In this document: positions 25,201 to 38,595 of the stretch, piece by piece | How the letters are laid out: every line of letters starts with the position of its first letter | Numbering within the stretch: position 1 is the first letter of the stretch | Origin: Apteryx mantelli | Taxonomy: Eukaryota > Chordata > Aves > Apterygiformes > Apterygidae | Assembly (NCBI RefSeq): GCF_036417845.1 | Contig: NC_089978.1 | Location: 142,346,288-142,410,287, forward strand | Length of the DNA stretch: 64,000 bases | Direction of reading: 5' to 3' | Position numbers and translations under genes: made by a program | The notes under the pieces: generated by a model | What the model was told of the DNA's origin: nothing | What the model saw: the letters and a program-made list of their open reading frames with translations, nothing else | Databases searched by the model: none

Positions 25201-26410
25201 TATCAGGAGTCAAAGAAAGAGCAGTGGAGTCAGAAAGCCTTGACAGACAACAGGCTTAGAAGTCAATGTGCAGAGCAAAACAAGCACCTAAGGAAAAAAA
25301 AAAAATATACAGCAGGTATTTAAAATAAGTCACTTGGAATCACAGTACCACTTTGTCATGCTGAATGTTTATCCCATCTCCCCTTTTTCGTCTGCTTTTA
25401 GGCACAGAAGATTATGTAGCCGTGTATCACTCAGAAATAAAGGGTAACAATCTCAAATAGAGAAGTAGGTGGGCAAGAACAAACTATATACAGCAAAAAG
25501 CTTTATAACAGGTTGAGGCAAACAGGTATCTCTTCCAAAAACCAAAAGCACTGAATCGAAACAACTAGTACAAAGAATATACCTAGAAAGTAATATTTTA
25601 AGTGGAGATTAGAAGCATAAGGACTGAACCAATGTATTGACATATATTGGAAGCAGGAAGACTGCACAACAATTGCCTGGTAAGTCTAAAATAGTACTGG
25701 GAAATAAAGGGAGTGAATAAAGAGGAGGAAAAACACTGCAGAAAAGATAATGGTTAATTATGACCTTGAGATATTTAGTCATGCAAAGTAGTAAACTCCT
25801 TCTTTCTCACCCTGTATATATGACCACGTTAGCACTTCTTGTTAGCTGAGTTCCTGATCTGGGATTTATTTATTTATTTATATATAAAGAAAGCTGTATA
25901 CCCACTAGTCCTCCCAACAGAAACTCGAGACTATTCCTTCTGGTCTTTCATTTTCTTCTTCTCTTTAACCTTCACAGCAGCCAGCAGAACTATCAAGATC
26001 CAAGATAGGAAATAAAACCACATTCTAAGAAGCAGTGGAATAAGATGTTCCTTCTCTAGAACAAGGAAACAGTGGAGGAAGCATGACTTTGTCACACACA
26101 ACTCCTGTATAGACCGTTTTGGGTGAGGAGCAATATTGACCCTCCCTCTTATTCCTGGCTGTACCTCTTTATCTCCTGGTGTCCGGAAATCAGGACAAAT
26201 CCAGAGACAGCCTTTAGCTTAAAAGAAGTTATCAGGTTTAATACAGGGTGGAAACAGTTGAAATATCTGTGATACGCAAGCGATCCAACTGTACCTGTCT
26301 GTTCCTGCTAGACTTCAAATCCTATTAATCTACACTTTTGCAAGTAAAGGATGAGAGAGCAGCACACATCAAACCAGAAAGTGCTGAAATAACTGAGTAA
26401 GTTAAAAAGC
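22291..26410. other. non-coding DNA with a small GC patch and a poly-T tract
   Basis: A small GC-rich patch with some CpG lies at about 23540-23740 and a weaker one at about 24470-24620. A 22-base T run lies at 23866-23887 and (TTTA)n at about 25866-25881. No exon is supported. Confidence 0.5.
23866..23887 (+). repeat. poly-T tract (22 T)
   Basis: Homopolymer; no linked element recognised. Confidence 0.95.
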
Positions 26411-27470
26411 AAGCCATTCAGAGGACTAGATACACATGCAAGAGTTCTGAAGAAGCTCAAGGTTGAAGCCAATGTTTCCAACAAAAATATACACCCTCTC
26501 CTATCAGGAACAAAAGAATAGCACTCCTTAAAAATTGCTACAAATGATGTAGATTACAAGCCAGTGAATTCTAGCATTTAGCAAACTGGCTGGAAGGCTA
26601 CTTAAAAAGCATTACAACTTTAATGCCTAAGCAAAGATTACATAATGGAGAGAAAAAAAGCATTGCTAACATAATGAAAAATATGTCTTTTTTAACTTGG
26701 AATGCATCTGCAGAAGAAATTGTTATTTATTTGGCCTTTCAAAAGTGCTTTGATAATGTGACTCATAAAGGCCATAAAGAAAACAGAATGATCATGACTG
26801 AGAGTCAGAGTCATGATTAAAAATTAGCTAAGCAGCCAAGAGCAAAATATAGGAATAAAGAGACAATTTAAGTAGAAAAAGGTTAGCAGTTGTTGCCTGT
26901 AGAAAGCATGCTTGCATCAGCTTTTAACATTAATTAGTGGTCTGGAAAGACAGCTATATAATGAGGCGGCAAAATTGACAAATGATTGGAATGTATTTGG
27001 GTTACTGAAGGGGTTTAACAAAGTCGAGCGTACATGAATCATTATGATAAATAACTTTTAGTTTTGACAATTGCTAAGTAAGTCACACTGAAACATTCTC
27101 AGCAAAGGGAAAAGACCTAGGTGCCATCATAGAAAGTCAGTGAAAGCTTTCATGTATATGCAGCAATGTCAAAAAAGACAAATTTTATGATGCATACAAA
27201 AAAGCACAGAATACAATACTGAAAACATTACGCTTCTGGCATACACCTGCCAGGGAAATACCTTCATGGAGAATGCTGTCTACAGTTCTTTCCCCTTACC
27301 TCATTAAAACTCCAGCAGTAACAGGAATGCAAAGGCAGATGACTACAGTGATTTGATTCACAGAAAGACTCCCACGTAAGAACGTACAAAGTGATTAAAC
27401 TATTTATGCTAGCAAGCACACGAGCAACAGGGAACATGACAGAGATACATACCTTAAAAGTCAGAATTGT
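26411..27470 (+). mobile_element. old, decayed CR1/L3-like LINE relic
   Basis: Fragments appear in the order expected of a plus-strand CR1/L3-type LINE. At about 26411-26470 is a degenerate 'GAGGACT..ATACA..GCAAGAGTTCTGAAG' segment. At 26719-26766 the translation reads I V I Y L A F Q K C F D N V T H, the look of reverse-transcriptase motif A, with the catalytic Asp of the family's Y-L-D-F motif changed to Ala. At 27108-27145 is 'AAAAGACCTAGGTGCCATCA' and the bases after it. At about 27271-27306 is 'GTCTACAGTTCTTTCCCCTT' followed by ACCTCA, matching the segment just after the reverse-transcriptase domain. There are many stops and indels, so it is a dead copy. The ends are approximate; the last CR1-like bases I see are near 27470. 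Divergence is far greater than in the CR1 at 56 kb, so this copy is much older. Confidence 0.7.
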
Positions 27471-30400
27471 AGTCTATTTCATCTACTTCCAGTCTCAAAC
27501 AGGAGACCATTCAGTTAAATTAAATAAGCAGTAAGTTAAAACCATGGAAATATTAAGATATATTATTTTACAAAGTGCAGGCTCAGCATGTGAAAATCAG
27601 TGCCACAGTGCATCATTAAGGGACCTCGGTGGGATTCTGAAAGAATACAGATCTATGTACAGCCTAACAGAATATTACAGCGTTAAATAAGACTGTTTGC
27701 TGGAAAGACTGGAAAGACCCTTGCACAAAGTCACAATAAAAACGTTGGCCAAGGGATCTACTTGGCCCACCTTCCAGAAAGACCAGGGTATTCCAAAAGG
27801 ATCAAGTGTTGGTCCTCTTAGTCCTATATTCTCTTACCAATCAACCATTTGTAAAAACTGTAAAGGAAACACAATATTTATTAGGCTGTGGATCTGATCC
27901 AATGCAATAATTTCTATATTCAAAGGCTTCCTGTGGCCAAAAGCAATTGCAAAAAATAGAGAAGTTCACTGCAACAAAAGTGAAATACATAATCATCTAA
28001 GTTAGAGCACCTGATACAACACTATCAATGCATCACTCAAACTTAACAAAAACACTTAAAAACATGTATGTTGACTTTGCTACTTGCTCTTCCCCCCTCC
28101 CCATAAATAATTAAGAGGAACTCCTAAATTATAATTAATATAAGATATTGTTTTACTGAACAACTGCATTTCCTTCTTTATCTTTTTTCCCCATCCACAC
28201 ATCATTATTTGCAAAAACCATTTAATAATTATAAGAGATTCCAAGATGTGTGTCAGATTCTGGGCTATTGCCACTTGTATGGTGGTTTGCTATACTTAGC
28301 CTTCAGTCTTGTGGCTAACAATTCACCCAAACTGTGATAATACCTCACCACAACCCACACACTGCTGTTCTTCAAAGGAAAATAAGGATACATAATTAAG
28401 AGATGATGAGCTCAAATATAAGAGAGGAGATAAGGGAACAGATTCTGTAACCACACCTGTGAGTGGTTATACTACTGAAGAAGTTTGGTCAGCTCCACTT
28501 GCACTCGTTATAACAGTAAAACAGTCGCACATTCAAGATACTTAAGTAACATTTGCAACAGCAGAGGAAAAAAGGAGTCATAAAACCTTGCCACTACAGA
28601 AAAATAGCTTTAAAATCTATTACACTGAATTAGGAATGTAAATAAGCCTTATTAGCAAATAACCAACATAACAAATGTGGGTTATGTCTTAAAATATGTG
28701 GTTTTACTGGAAATATTCTTGAAGTCTCATCCCTAAAGAATTTTTACTTAAAATACACTTAAAATCTCATCCCAAGCTTTTGTGATCCTGTAATTGCAGT
28801 CATAATGCAAGGAACGACGGGGGAAGTATCTGTGCATATACATGCCAATTTAGGGGCTAATACTGCAGCATTCTGCATGGAAATCAAAATTAAGGAGGGG
28901 GTATAGATACATTTAGGGTCTACAGATCAGTCCCTTGACGGATATTTGCAATAAAGAAAGCATCAAACCACTTTCCTTATTGCTCTAAAAAAAGTTGAAA
29001 CTAATTTTTGTGGGTTTTGTCATGATTCGTGAAAGAGTTGAGCAATTTGAGGCAAAACAAGATGCACAAAGCTGCCAACCTTATAGCGAGAACAAGTGAC
29101 CATCTGTCATCCGCGTTAAGAAATCAGTAGGATTATATGTCCACTTGATTTCTGATAAAAATATTTCTGTTTTACCTAAAAGTAGTCTTCATTTTGTAAA
29201 GATCAAGGACCGCATATCCCAAGGCTTAGCCTCCAGCAGCCCCGTCTGCATGGCCAGACTCTCTGGGCAGCAGCCACACCCTCCTCTTCCTAGTTTTTTT
29301 CCACTGATCATGAAATACTTTTTAAGCCAGGCACTGAAAAAATATATTTTTAATGGACACCAGATACCGCATTACTGATTTAATTACGCAGATTAAAAAA
29401 CAAATTAATATATTTGTACACATACATTCTACTTTCTGTTTTATTTCAAACAAATTTGGTCTGCCTGATTTGGCTCTCTATTAAAATCACAAGAAACATC
29501 ATTAAAAGGTGTTCTGTGTCGACAGAATAATCAAGCCCTCAATCCTTTTACAGGATTTAATATAACGTCAACTCCATCAGTACTGGAAAAAAACACAAAT
29601 CAGAGGCTTTTCAGAATAACTTCTGACAAGCCTATGTATTTTATAATAGTAATAGATACCAACACAGACAGCTTAGAAAGGTGTTCCAGAGGTTCCCTCC
29701 TATATCAGTAGGGTTCTACAAATTTAAAATTGAGCTGATCTGTTCAACTCAGACTTTATAAAAGAAAGCAATATTTGAGCAAATCTTTCCCAGCTTACAC
29801 ATCACTCAGAACCTCACCCAGACTATCAAAGATTTAGTTCACTGTATATTTATCACAATCAGAATGAAACTGCATATTGTGCATCCCTCAGCATATACTT
29901 AATATTATTATATTTCATGCAATTTCTTTTATCAGTAATTTGGCAATACACAGAACATTATAGAAATTGATGGTTGCTATAGAGTTTTGCATATTGTATC
30001 ATCTACAGGCTTAGTGTATTATTTACATGATACTGTAATTATACTACATTTCATATTATATTTAAGCATACAATATTGAATATAAATACACAGTAATAGA
30101 AACAACTTTTTCCAGTGCCTCAGGAAAAACACTTATTTTCAAATAACCAGCTCCAGCATTCAAAATAAACCAAAAATACAGTATTTAGGGTTAAGCAGCC
30201 TAATCTTAATTTTTGTAAATAACTGCACAAATAAAGATATTAGTGTTTAACTATCATTAGGACTGTAACACTAATATTAAAATAAACTGCTTGTTTATTT
30301 CAATTTAGAACTACGTATGTAACCAGAATCCACAGCTTCATGCCATTTTGTTTGCTGAAAGAGCAAACTGATAATAAAATAAAAATGTTAAAGTTATATT

Positions 30401-32700
30401 ATGATGCATGTTAGGTGATGACAACACATATTATAGGTAGTATATAAAAATAATGCCAAATCCAAAATAATCTTGTGATCCCAGCATCTACTACATATTT
30501 ATTCACGTATGTTTCCAAAACCACAGAAAAATACTTATATTCACTTTCACTACTAGTAGAGATGTTCACAATTTTATATAGTCCCAAATCCTAATTGGTT
30601 ACCAACATACAAATTTGAAATCTTGAAGCCTGCAAAATGCAAGCTTAGATAAAGTATGCCTGCTGTACGCCACGCATACAGTAAAATACAGTTAACTTGC
30701 AGAACCGTATCAATACTATAGGGTTTATGTACATGTTTATCCATGTAAAAAATCATTTTTCTCTGAACTGCAGCATGTTAGGTGATACATGTGCCTCTCA
30801 CCATACTGAAATGCTCTGATGTACAACACAGACTTCAAAACACAAATCCAAAAACCTAGTAGGAAAACATTATCATGTTAGTATTTTACTGGTCTATAAC
30901 ATACACCCCACAAAGCTTCCCATCTACATGCTCTATGCCACAACAGCACACTTACTCCAGACTCTTTGCATTCGTATTTACGGTGATGTTCTGCAAGAAA
31001 GGGAGTGAACAGAAATCCAAGGGTTAATAACCGGGGGGGGGGGGGGGGGCAGCCTTGGATTACAAGGACTATTCCCTTAAAAATCTAGTCCACAGTTCCT
31101 GTACTGTTTTCTGCCACTACCGCATCCAAACTGTGACTAAACACCTCATTATGCATCTCTGGCACTATCTGAAGCAAATGTATTGTACAATTTTATATGG
31201 CACCTACAAGCAAAGGAAAAAAAGAGGTTATTTTCTCAGTGTCACAGTAGTGAAATGACAAACAGCGAGTTCAGTGCAAAAGCTTGCATGAGCAGCACGG
31301 CTTTCCCCCCCACATCCCCCTTTATGTGATAGGCAACAGGTGACAAAATACAGCCCCCACCCTCCAGCTTTACAAATAAAAAACTTACCTAGTGTACAAG
31401 ACATCTATAACACAGTCTTCTGAGACTTTTAATTAAAATTTAAAAAGCTTTAACTGGGCCCTACACTGGTTTCAGAGAGTAAAAGCAGCCTTTCTTAATG
31501 CTCATTTATAGATTGTAGATGTTTCATTTAAAGAAAATACAGCTCTCCCAGTAACAAAGAATAACCAGTGGCTACAGCTAACAATCCAGTATTCAGAGAT
31601 CTTAAAAGAAAAAAGAAAAAAAAAAAAAAAAGACTGATAAAGCATTTTCAAAGCAACTGTATGACTCAAATACTTCACTACAATCTCTTTTCAAAGAACT
31701 TGCTAATTGATCTTAAATATCTAGCTGAATTATAATGCAATATCCCTTGATTTTCTTAATTCTTACTCCAAATAAACATCTATATTCTGACTTACAGATA
31801 TTTAAAAAAATTAATTTGCTCTTCATGGCACTTAAACAGTTAATATAATTTATGTGAAGTAAGAATACCATATGTAAGGTTCCTGCTATTTTCTTCTTTA
31901 AACTTCACCACTTCAAAAGCTTTTTTTCCAACTATTATCATCAGAAATATTTTTCCTCTGTGACCTGGACATACGAAGACAGTTAATGATGCTATAGCAG
32001 CAATAAGATTTCTTCACCAGGCTCCATGTTACTCATTAAATAATTGCACTCCTGTACACACATAACCAGCTGGTCAAGTGCAAGAAGTGACTTTGCTGCA
32101 TTCAGCTACATCCTGTACACTTCAACAGAAATCCTTTAAAGAGTCACTAGAATACAAAAATTATCAGTTTCCATCGCTGTCCGTTTCTTGACTCTTATAT
32201 TGCTTGCTCTCACTATATTTCTAAAGCACTAATACGTTGCATTTTAACACCTGAATCCCTTTTAGGAAAAATCCCATTCGCTCGTCATGAACTGGTAAGG
32301 ACAGGCTATTTCCCGAAAACACTACAATTTTGCTAAAGCCTATTTCTCAAACCCCAGTTTAAAATAACCTTCCTTTCCTTAAGGACACTACTTCAGGAAA
32401 TATTTAAATGCTTCAAAATAGTTTTAGGATTTGAGAGCTCTGCATTTCTTTCCTTTAGAAAAACACAGCTTTGCAGCGCTCTGCAGCGCAAAGTACTCAG
32501 CACAGCAGATGGTTAAAATTCTGCATCATTTTTAATAGCCTTAAGAGCAAGCACTGCCTTTTTTCGGGGGGGCGGGAGGTGGAAGAGAGAAGAGAAAAAA
32601 GCTGAGAACAGCAATTTGCAGACCTTTTTTTTTTCCTTGACAGCAGCTAGCCACGCCCCAGTCTGGCCCTTCCTCCAACCTCTACTAACCTAAAAACCAG
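27471..32700. other. AT-rich non-coding DNA
   Basis: No exon is supported. A 17-base G run lies at 31033-31049 and an A run of about 16 at 31616-31631. The open frame at 27697-27897 contains a string that faintly recalls a reverse-transcriptase motif but is out of order with the LINE relic and is not called. Confidence 0.5.
31033..31049 (+). repeat. poly-G tract (17 G)
   Basis: Uninterrupted run of 17 G. Confidence 0.95.
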
Positions 32701-32738
32701 CGCCAACCTGGCAGCAGGCCACACATTCAAAAGTAAAC
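32701..32738 (+). repeat. bipartite 38-bp element, copy 1
   Basis: CGCCAACCTGGCAGC, then 8 variable bases, then CATTCAAAAGTAAAC. The same two blocks with the same spacing recur in the same orientation at 53237-53274. The first block contains the near-palindrome GCCAA..TTGGC / GCCAACCTGGC, like NFI half-sites. The second ends in GTAAACA when the next base is included, the forkhead core. It may be a fragment of an unrecognised ancient repeat or a reused regulatory module. Confidence 0.6.
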
Positions 32739-33475
32739 ATTATTCTCCTGCCATTTTTCAGTGTTGTTTATCATATCCAGATCTTCCTGCCCTTTTTTCT
32801 CACTGTAGCTGAAATTACTGTCTTTGCTCCGCTTTGTTTCACTTTGAAACTGCATCAAGACATCAAAGTCACGCTCTTATCTAACATGGCAAACTTGCAA
32901 AAACACATTATAGGGATTTTACCTTCAGACAATGAAACAGCAGACTATTTTGGAGCGGAGAAAAAAAAAAGGGCAGACATATCTTTAAACATTGCTACCC
33001 CACAGAGCTGGATGGTACCTGCTCACCCATCACTACCGTAACAGCACCTGATACAATCCATGCATTTCTTTCAAAGCCTGTAGCTGCAATTAGAAATCTG
33101 ACTTTTGCTGGTAAGCCTTTTCTATTTTCATATTTAACCGCAACGGGAATGTTAAAAAAAAAAAAAAAAAAAAAAGCAAACCAACCAACCAACCCAAGAA
33201 CAAGCTGCACAATAGTGCCTGTGAACACGCAGCACTGCACCTGACTCTTTGTTATCCTTTCGGCAGTCCCTGCTCCCACTGCTCCTGACTTCCTCTTCCC
33301 ACCTTTTAGTGCTCCTCATTTATAAAGGCTCTGAAAAACCAGCCTGATAAAACTAGCTGCCTGTCACTGTTTTGTTTTTTTTTAACCTAGCAGTCATACA
33401 CTGTATAAAATGGATAGCTCACATACCGGAAAGAAAAAAAAGGGGGGGAGGGGGCTACTGCAGTTTTTAATCCTA
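32739..33475. other. non-coding DNA with poly-A and (CCAA)n
   Basis: A 22-base A run at 33154-33175 is followed by (CCAA)n at about 33179-33194. No exon or retroposon body is recognised. Confidence 0.6.
33154..33175 (+). repeat. poly-A tract (22 A)
   Basis: Homopolymer followed by a short CCAA repeat. Confidence 0.95.
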
Positions 33476-33479
33476 AGAG

Positions 33480-34340
33480 CCATCACCTTTATTTTCGCAC
33501 CGGCGCAGATGCGCAGGGATAAAGCCTCCGGCCCTGGAGAGTGGCTCCTTCCCAGTAAGGGCTAGGAGCAGAGACTAACCATCGGCCATGTTGTCACTGC
33601 TTCTTCTGCCCTGGCTTAGCAGTTGAGGCGCTGGCAGTGCGCCAAGCCTCCTGTCGCAAGGCTGGTGTCAGGCGAGGGCAAAGTTTATTGGTTTGGATTA
33701 TTTTTATTTTGAATTTTTTATTTTCTCCCCCTCCCCGAGAGCAAGCCCCACCCAGCCTCAGCAGCCCCACGGAGGCTGCAGCTGAGGAGGATCTGCACAG
33801 AAGCAGGTAGCCGGGTTTGGGCGTTGCTCCCCCTCCTTCCCCCCCCCCCCATCCTTTCTCTAGGCACTGTAAACTACAAATAACACGGAGCAGTTTAGTC
33901 AAAACAGCCATGTGCAAGTAGTCTGGCAAACAAAAGCCTTTATTTATTTATTTAGTTTGCGCATAGATAAGGAGGCGGCTTTGTGCACATAAATTTCGCA
34001 CGCCTCGGGAAAGAGATGCCATGCTGCTTTCTGCGGGCTGCCACAGCTCGCCTCCGAGCGCCACGGGACAGCCTGCAGGCTCATCAATAATTGCGACCGG
34101 CTTGCCATTTCCATATTTAAATTGTGAAGCAGCGTATGATTAATTAAGAAGAAAAAGGCCAAAAAAAAAAAAAAGGAAAGGAAAGACCTGCGCTTTCTGC
34201 CCGATGTGGCTTGCCAGAGAGCCTGCCTGCTTTAACTCCTTCTTCCCCGCACCGGCAACTGCCCAAACCGAGTTTGCAGGATTCCTCCCACTGGCTGGTT
34301 GCTGGGAACTCGGAGGGAATATTAATTATGCTACTTCTGT
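33480..34340. promoter_or_regulatory. CpG-enriched region, possible alternative promoter or regulatory element
   Basis: CpG and GC content rise over about 860 bp (CGCACCGGCGCAGATGCGC at 33497-33515; further CpGs at about 33640-33680, 33990-34070 and 34245-34310). A candidate plus-strand donor CCCA|GTAAGG lies at 33551-33560. Minus-strand ATGGCCGATG followed by GTTAGT (33591-33576) is a weaker donor. Strand is therefore undecided. The region merges to the right into ATTA-rich DNA, a composition often seen in conserved developmental regulatory sequence. No protein is recognised. Confidence 0.4.
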
Positions 34341-34640
34341 GGAGTTAGGCAGCCACGTGAGCTCTTTTGCAAGGCTCTGAATAGCCACAAACTAATGAAG
34401 AGAATTTACTGCAATCCACTCATCATTAGCTTTTCATTTGGAAAAAAAAATTGCTTATAAATTTTAGCATGATTGTAAATTAATGTATTTTCCGGCAGTG
34501 AGGTTAAAAGAATATTTACAAAGTTATTTATACAAAGAAATATTGCAATTAAAATCCAATAAAATGTGTAATTTAAACTCATCTGAGTGCTCTAAACTAT
34601 GAAAATATTTCCTTATTGAAATACTGTGATTAACTTGCAC
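34341..34640. promoter_or_regulatory. AT-rich, possibly conserved non-coding element
   Basis: About 300 bp dense in homeodomain-type strings (TAATGA, ATTAGC, TTAATG, TAATTT) and ATATTTAC / GTAAAT-like forkhead strings, not low-complexity, directly next to the CpG-enriched region. That look is typical of deeply conserved enhancers, but conservation cannot be tested here. Confidence 0.3.
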
Positions 34641-34899
34641 ACAGAATCTCAGATTCACCAACATAAATGAAGGCATGTAATAAATATGCTGTATACAGTA
34701 ATCAAAATATTTAACAATAATTTACCAGCGAGCTTAAACTTCAGATTATTCTGTTTCTCCCAAGTACTGTCAGACCTAACTGTAACACATGCTGGAGATT
34801 TTTTGTGTGCAAGGGAAAGGCTGTGTTTCTCAGCACCACTTAGTTCCTGAAATTTGCAGTAAAATTTAGGGCTGTGGAAACTCAAGCTGTGAAAACCTG

Positions 34900-35190
34900 T
34901 GTACAGTAGCCGGCCCCCTGGAGAGTCAGGAAGGGCATGGGAGCTCTGCAGGGTTCGAGCTGCCTCTCTGCTCCTGGGGGTCCCTGGTGCATGTACGACT
35001 TGGGTCCTTTGCCTCAAGCATTGGCCCCACACGGTGGCCGAACAGACATGGCCAGTGCGGAGCCCAGGGGGGCCAGCGGTGGGCTCTGCGCAGGGTGAGG
35101 GAGCAGAGCGTGCGGCCAGTGGGCACGCATCTCACCCGGCCAGGCCACTGGCCAGAGTTGTGCTCAGGGCTCACGTGACCGGCGTGATTC
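34900..35190. other. GC-rich patch without splice signals
   Basis: A GC-rich patch with open frames on both strands (up to 134 codons on the plus strand) whose translations are unrecognised and overlap each other. I see no clear donor or acceptor. Composition explains the open frames. Confidence 0.4.
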
Positions 35191-38100
35191 AGCAGTCTGC
35201 AGTCATCATGGAAAAAAAAAACCCCTTCTTCGCTCTGCCTGTTCTCAAGATGCTGTTGCTATCCATGTTCATTCTCCTGCCCAGCCCAAGTTCAAGTTTT
35301 TAACCCTTTTATTTTTGCAACCCCTCCCTTGTTTTAAATCCAGGTAATCCAGAATTTCATCTTACTCTGGTTATTCATCCCCATTTAATCTTCAGTTTCC
35401 TTGGTTAATAGAAATATTATACAGTAAAAGCAAAAGCTTATAAATTTTTCTGCAGAAGAACACTTTATCCAGGGAATGTTCAAAATAGATGGACCATGCA
35501 CTAAACAAAAGCTTTTTTTTTTTGGTCAAACCAAGAACATGCTAATCTGATTTATCTTATTCAAAAACTTTTTGCAGGGTGTGAACTCTGCATATTACTT
35601 GTCAGGCACCTCCAGCAAACTGAGTTCATCCAGATGTGATTTAGGCCAGTTATTCTCATTTCCTTCCCGTGGTCAATTCCTAACCTGGAAGCAAGTTTGT
35701 CCCAAAAACCTATAATCCCATCAGTATTATTCAGCATATTAATCAATGTTCTGAGCAAGGAGAGAAAGGAGGAGCAACCAAATTTAACAATATCATTTAA
35801 AAGGACCCAAATACCAACCATTAGATGCTTGGTATTAGAAAGAAATTTCCCCCATCTACATGTTAACATATGCCCACCCAGCAGAGTCCTTTAGCTTAAA
35901 GCATTTGGTAACTGCTCCAATGACAGAGATCAGGGCAGAGCTTTAAAACAAACACAAAAACAAAAAAACAAAAAAAACCCCACTGATCTGATCAGAGATG
36001 AGAAGTCTTTGTATTTTTTCTCCCTATTATTAATGTTATATAAATGTTTTTACTGGATCTGTTTATCCTTGTTTTATGGAAGCCACATTGGGCAAACTGC
36101 CAAAGTCATTGCATGACTACCACCATCAAGAAAATTTTCATCACCTTAACATATCAGAAATTATATTCTGACATGCAGTATGAAGAGCAACTTGTTATAC
36201 CCAAATGTTTTGCATTTATAGTCGGCATCTAAAAGTAAACAAACAAAAAGCATACTGAACAAACCCTAATCCACAAAGACTTATGAAGGCAGGCACAAAC
36301 TATTTAGATATGTATTTGTTTTCAGAGGCCACAGAATTCTTTAGAGGATATAATCTTGCAACTATAAGAAATGTTAATAGACATGGTTAAAAATGAATAA
36401 AAAGCTTGCTGTTTTCTCTTATGAAGTTTGCTAAGTGTAGTCACAAGAACAAATATCAAATATCGTGTTAAAACAGGCAAAAGTAGCATACATCAAAATG
36501 TTCTTTGTTACCGGTGTTAATGTATGTTTATTGCATATTCTATCACCCTCTTATTGTGATGATGCTTTTTTGTTTAAAGCAGCATGACACCCTCATGGAG
36601 CTGATACTAACCAAACAGCCAAACACACAGGGATGAAATGCATCAGTAAGACTAATTTCAGGTTTCTAAAATAATTTCTAGAACATGTGAAAATGTTTTT
36701 AAATAATCAAAGGTATTCTGAGAGTGTTAAAACTGAAAAAGTCAATCAATAAAGATTTTACCATATTTTCTCTCGTTTCTTACATACACGTTCAAATAAT
36801 TTCAGACTTCCCAGTATTATCAAGCTTATGTTAATTGGCTACTGATTACAAACTCAATATGCTTATTTTAAATGATCTCTCTATGAGTTGTAGCTCAAAG
36901 GACTACAAAGAAGCTGCACAGTTGTATCTTACTGAATTTTAATGGAAAGAATACTCCTTTAAAAACCTTCACTACATTGTTAAATGATCCAAAAATATTA
37001 TAGGTGGGGCTGGTACAACTGCCAACTGCTATGACTGCCAGATACTTCCTATTATAAGACTGCATTTTCAGTTGCTTAAAAAGTTTGCCAAACTTAAACT
37101 GTTTGGCTGAAAATGTCCCTACCAGGTGTGTGCCTCAGGGATAATTTATTTGAAAATTTGCAGCCAAATGGTTCAGACCTTTCCAAGAACAAGCCTATTG
37201 AAGCATCAATTCTTTGGTCCCCATTGCAAAATTCCAGCAACCTTTGAGAAGCTCTTGCACCCCTGTGTTTGGAGCAGAGATTCAGAAGGGAGAGAGTTTG
37301 TTTGGGAAGTGCATTTTGCTACTTCATTCTAGTCAGGTTGTAAATGTTTCAAAACCTCAGTTCACACACACTTGTTAGAGACTTGCTAAAGTTTAATTGG
37401 AAAAATTCCCAAGGTTTCCACCTTCACTAAACACGTTGCTTCCTCTCACAGCTCTCCAGGTTGACAAGACTGCACAGAAAAACATCACATGCTCTAGACC
37501 AGAGCCATGTAATTCAGCCTTGTAAAGGCTGAACTAGGCTCAATCACAAGCACTGAACTAGGTGCCATGAAACAAATGTCTTCGGCTCGCAATTACCTTT
37601 CCTGCTTGCATCCAGCCAGCCTCAAGGAAGAATTTGTTTAAGCATGGAAGAACTAAAGATATCAAAGCAGAATGGAGGAAAGAGACGGAAGAAGGACATC
37701 ACTACTTCCAGTACTGCCAGAGCCTTGGCAGAGCAAGGGAACAGACTGGTTTGGTACAGAAAGTGGTGCTGGTCTCCCAGTCTGGGGAGGGAAGGTGAAA
37801 CTATTTGCATAAAGAAACTGGATCTCTGGGGCAGGGAAGCAAAGGAAAAGAGAGTGCTCAGAAGGCAGCACATTGTCAAAAGAAAAGAGGGAATCACTAA
37901 CAACTGTATGTTGTTTTACTATAGAGGTGTTATAAGTAGAGAATTATCTTACTGCCAACAGCTGGCTCAAGGAGCAGGGCACTGTGGGATGGGACAGAGT
38001 ATTCAGCTCCTGCTGATGACTCATTTGGAAGGTAGTAGACTGCCACAGGATAAAATCTCTGTTTAAGCGATTTGCTTTTAACCTCCCCCCCCACAACTTG

Positions 38101-38595
38101 CACAAAAATACATGAACAAACATGTGCATGCACACACATGTACATAGGCATACACATGTTAAAACTAGATCAAAACAAGGTTCAATCTTATTCAAACAGG
38201 ATTAAAAGGTGCAGAATCAAACAGAAAAAATAGGAATAAAATCTACTGTGCAGCAACATTTTTTGTATGCGTTTCTTGTATAATACAATCCTCCATCACA
38301 ACTCGTATTCTGCCTTTTCTCCTGGGTCCCAGCTTCATCTGATGCATGAAACAAGACAATGCCAGTATTAGCAGGTACTCAGTATTTCGTATTTTTCTCA
38401 CTAGACAGTGTTCAGCCTCATGTCTTATTTACTGGATTCTCTTCGAGCCACCTTCTGGAGCCAAAATTATAAGCATTTTCTGTGGCACTTACCACTGTGG
38501 TCCTTGAATGCTTCTCAGAGATCTATTCATTTATCTCCACAAAAAGAGATACTATCTTGACTGTAAAGAGTAAGAACTTGACACAAGTATGCATC
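35191..38595. other. non-coding DNA
   Basis: No exon or intact element is supported. A-rich simple sequence lies at about 35945-35978. Open frames of 140 codons (37644-38066, plus) and 93 codons (37622-37903, minus) overlap one another and resemble nothing I know. Confidence 0.5.

Noticed and set aside
27697..27897. Open frame containing GIPKGSSVGPL, recalling a reverse-transcriptase motif
   Set aside because: It lies about 1 kb right of motif A and beyond the post-reverse-transcriptase part of the relic, so the order and spacing are wrong. Similarity is short and probably chance.
33576..33591. Minus-strand ATGGCCGATG next to GTTAGT, recalling the Met-Ala-Asp-Gly start of ZEB-family proteins
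   Set aside because: The frame stops two bases later, the donor is weak, and none of the further ZEB residues follow. Four residues are not evidence.
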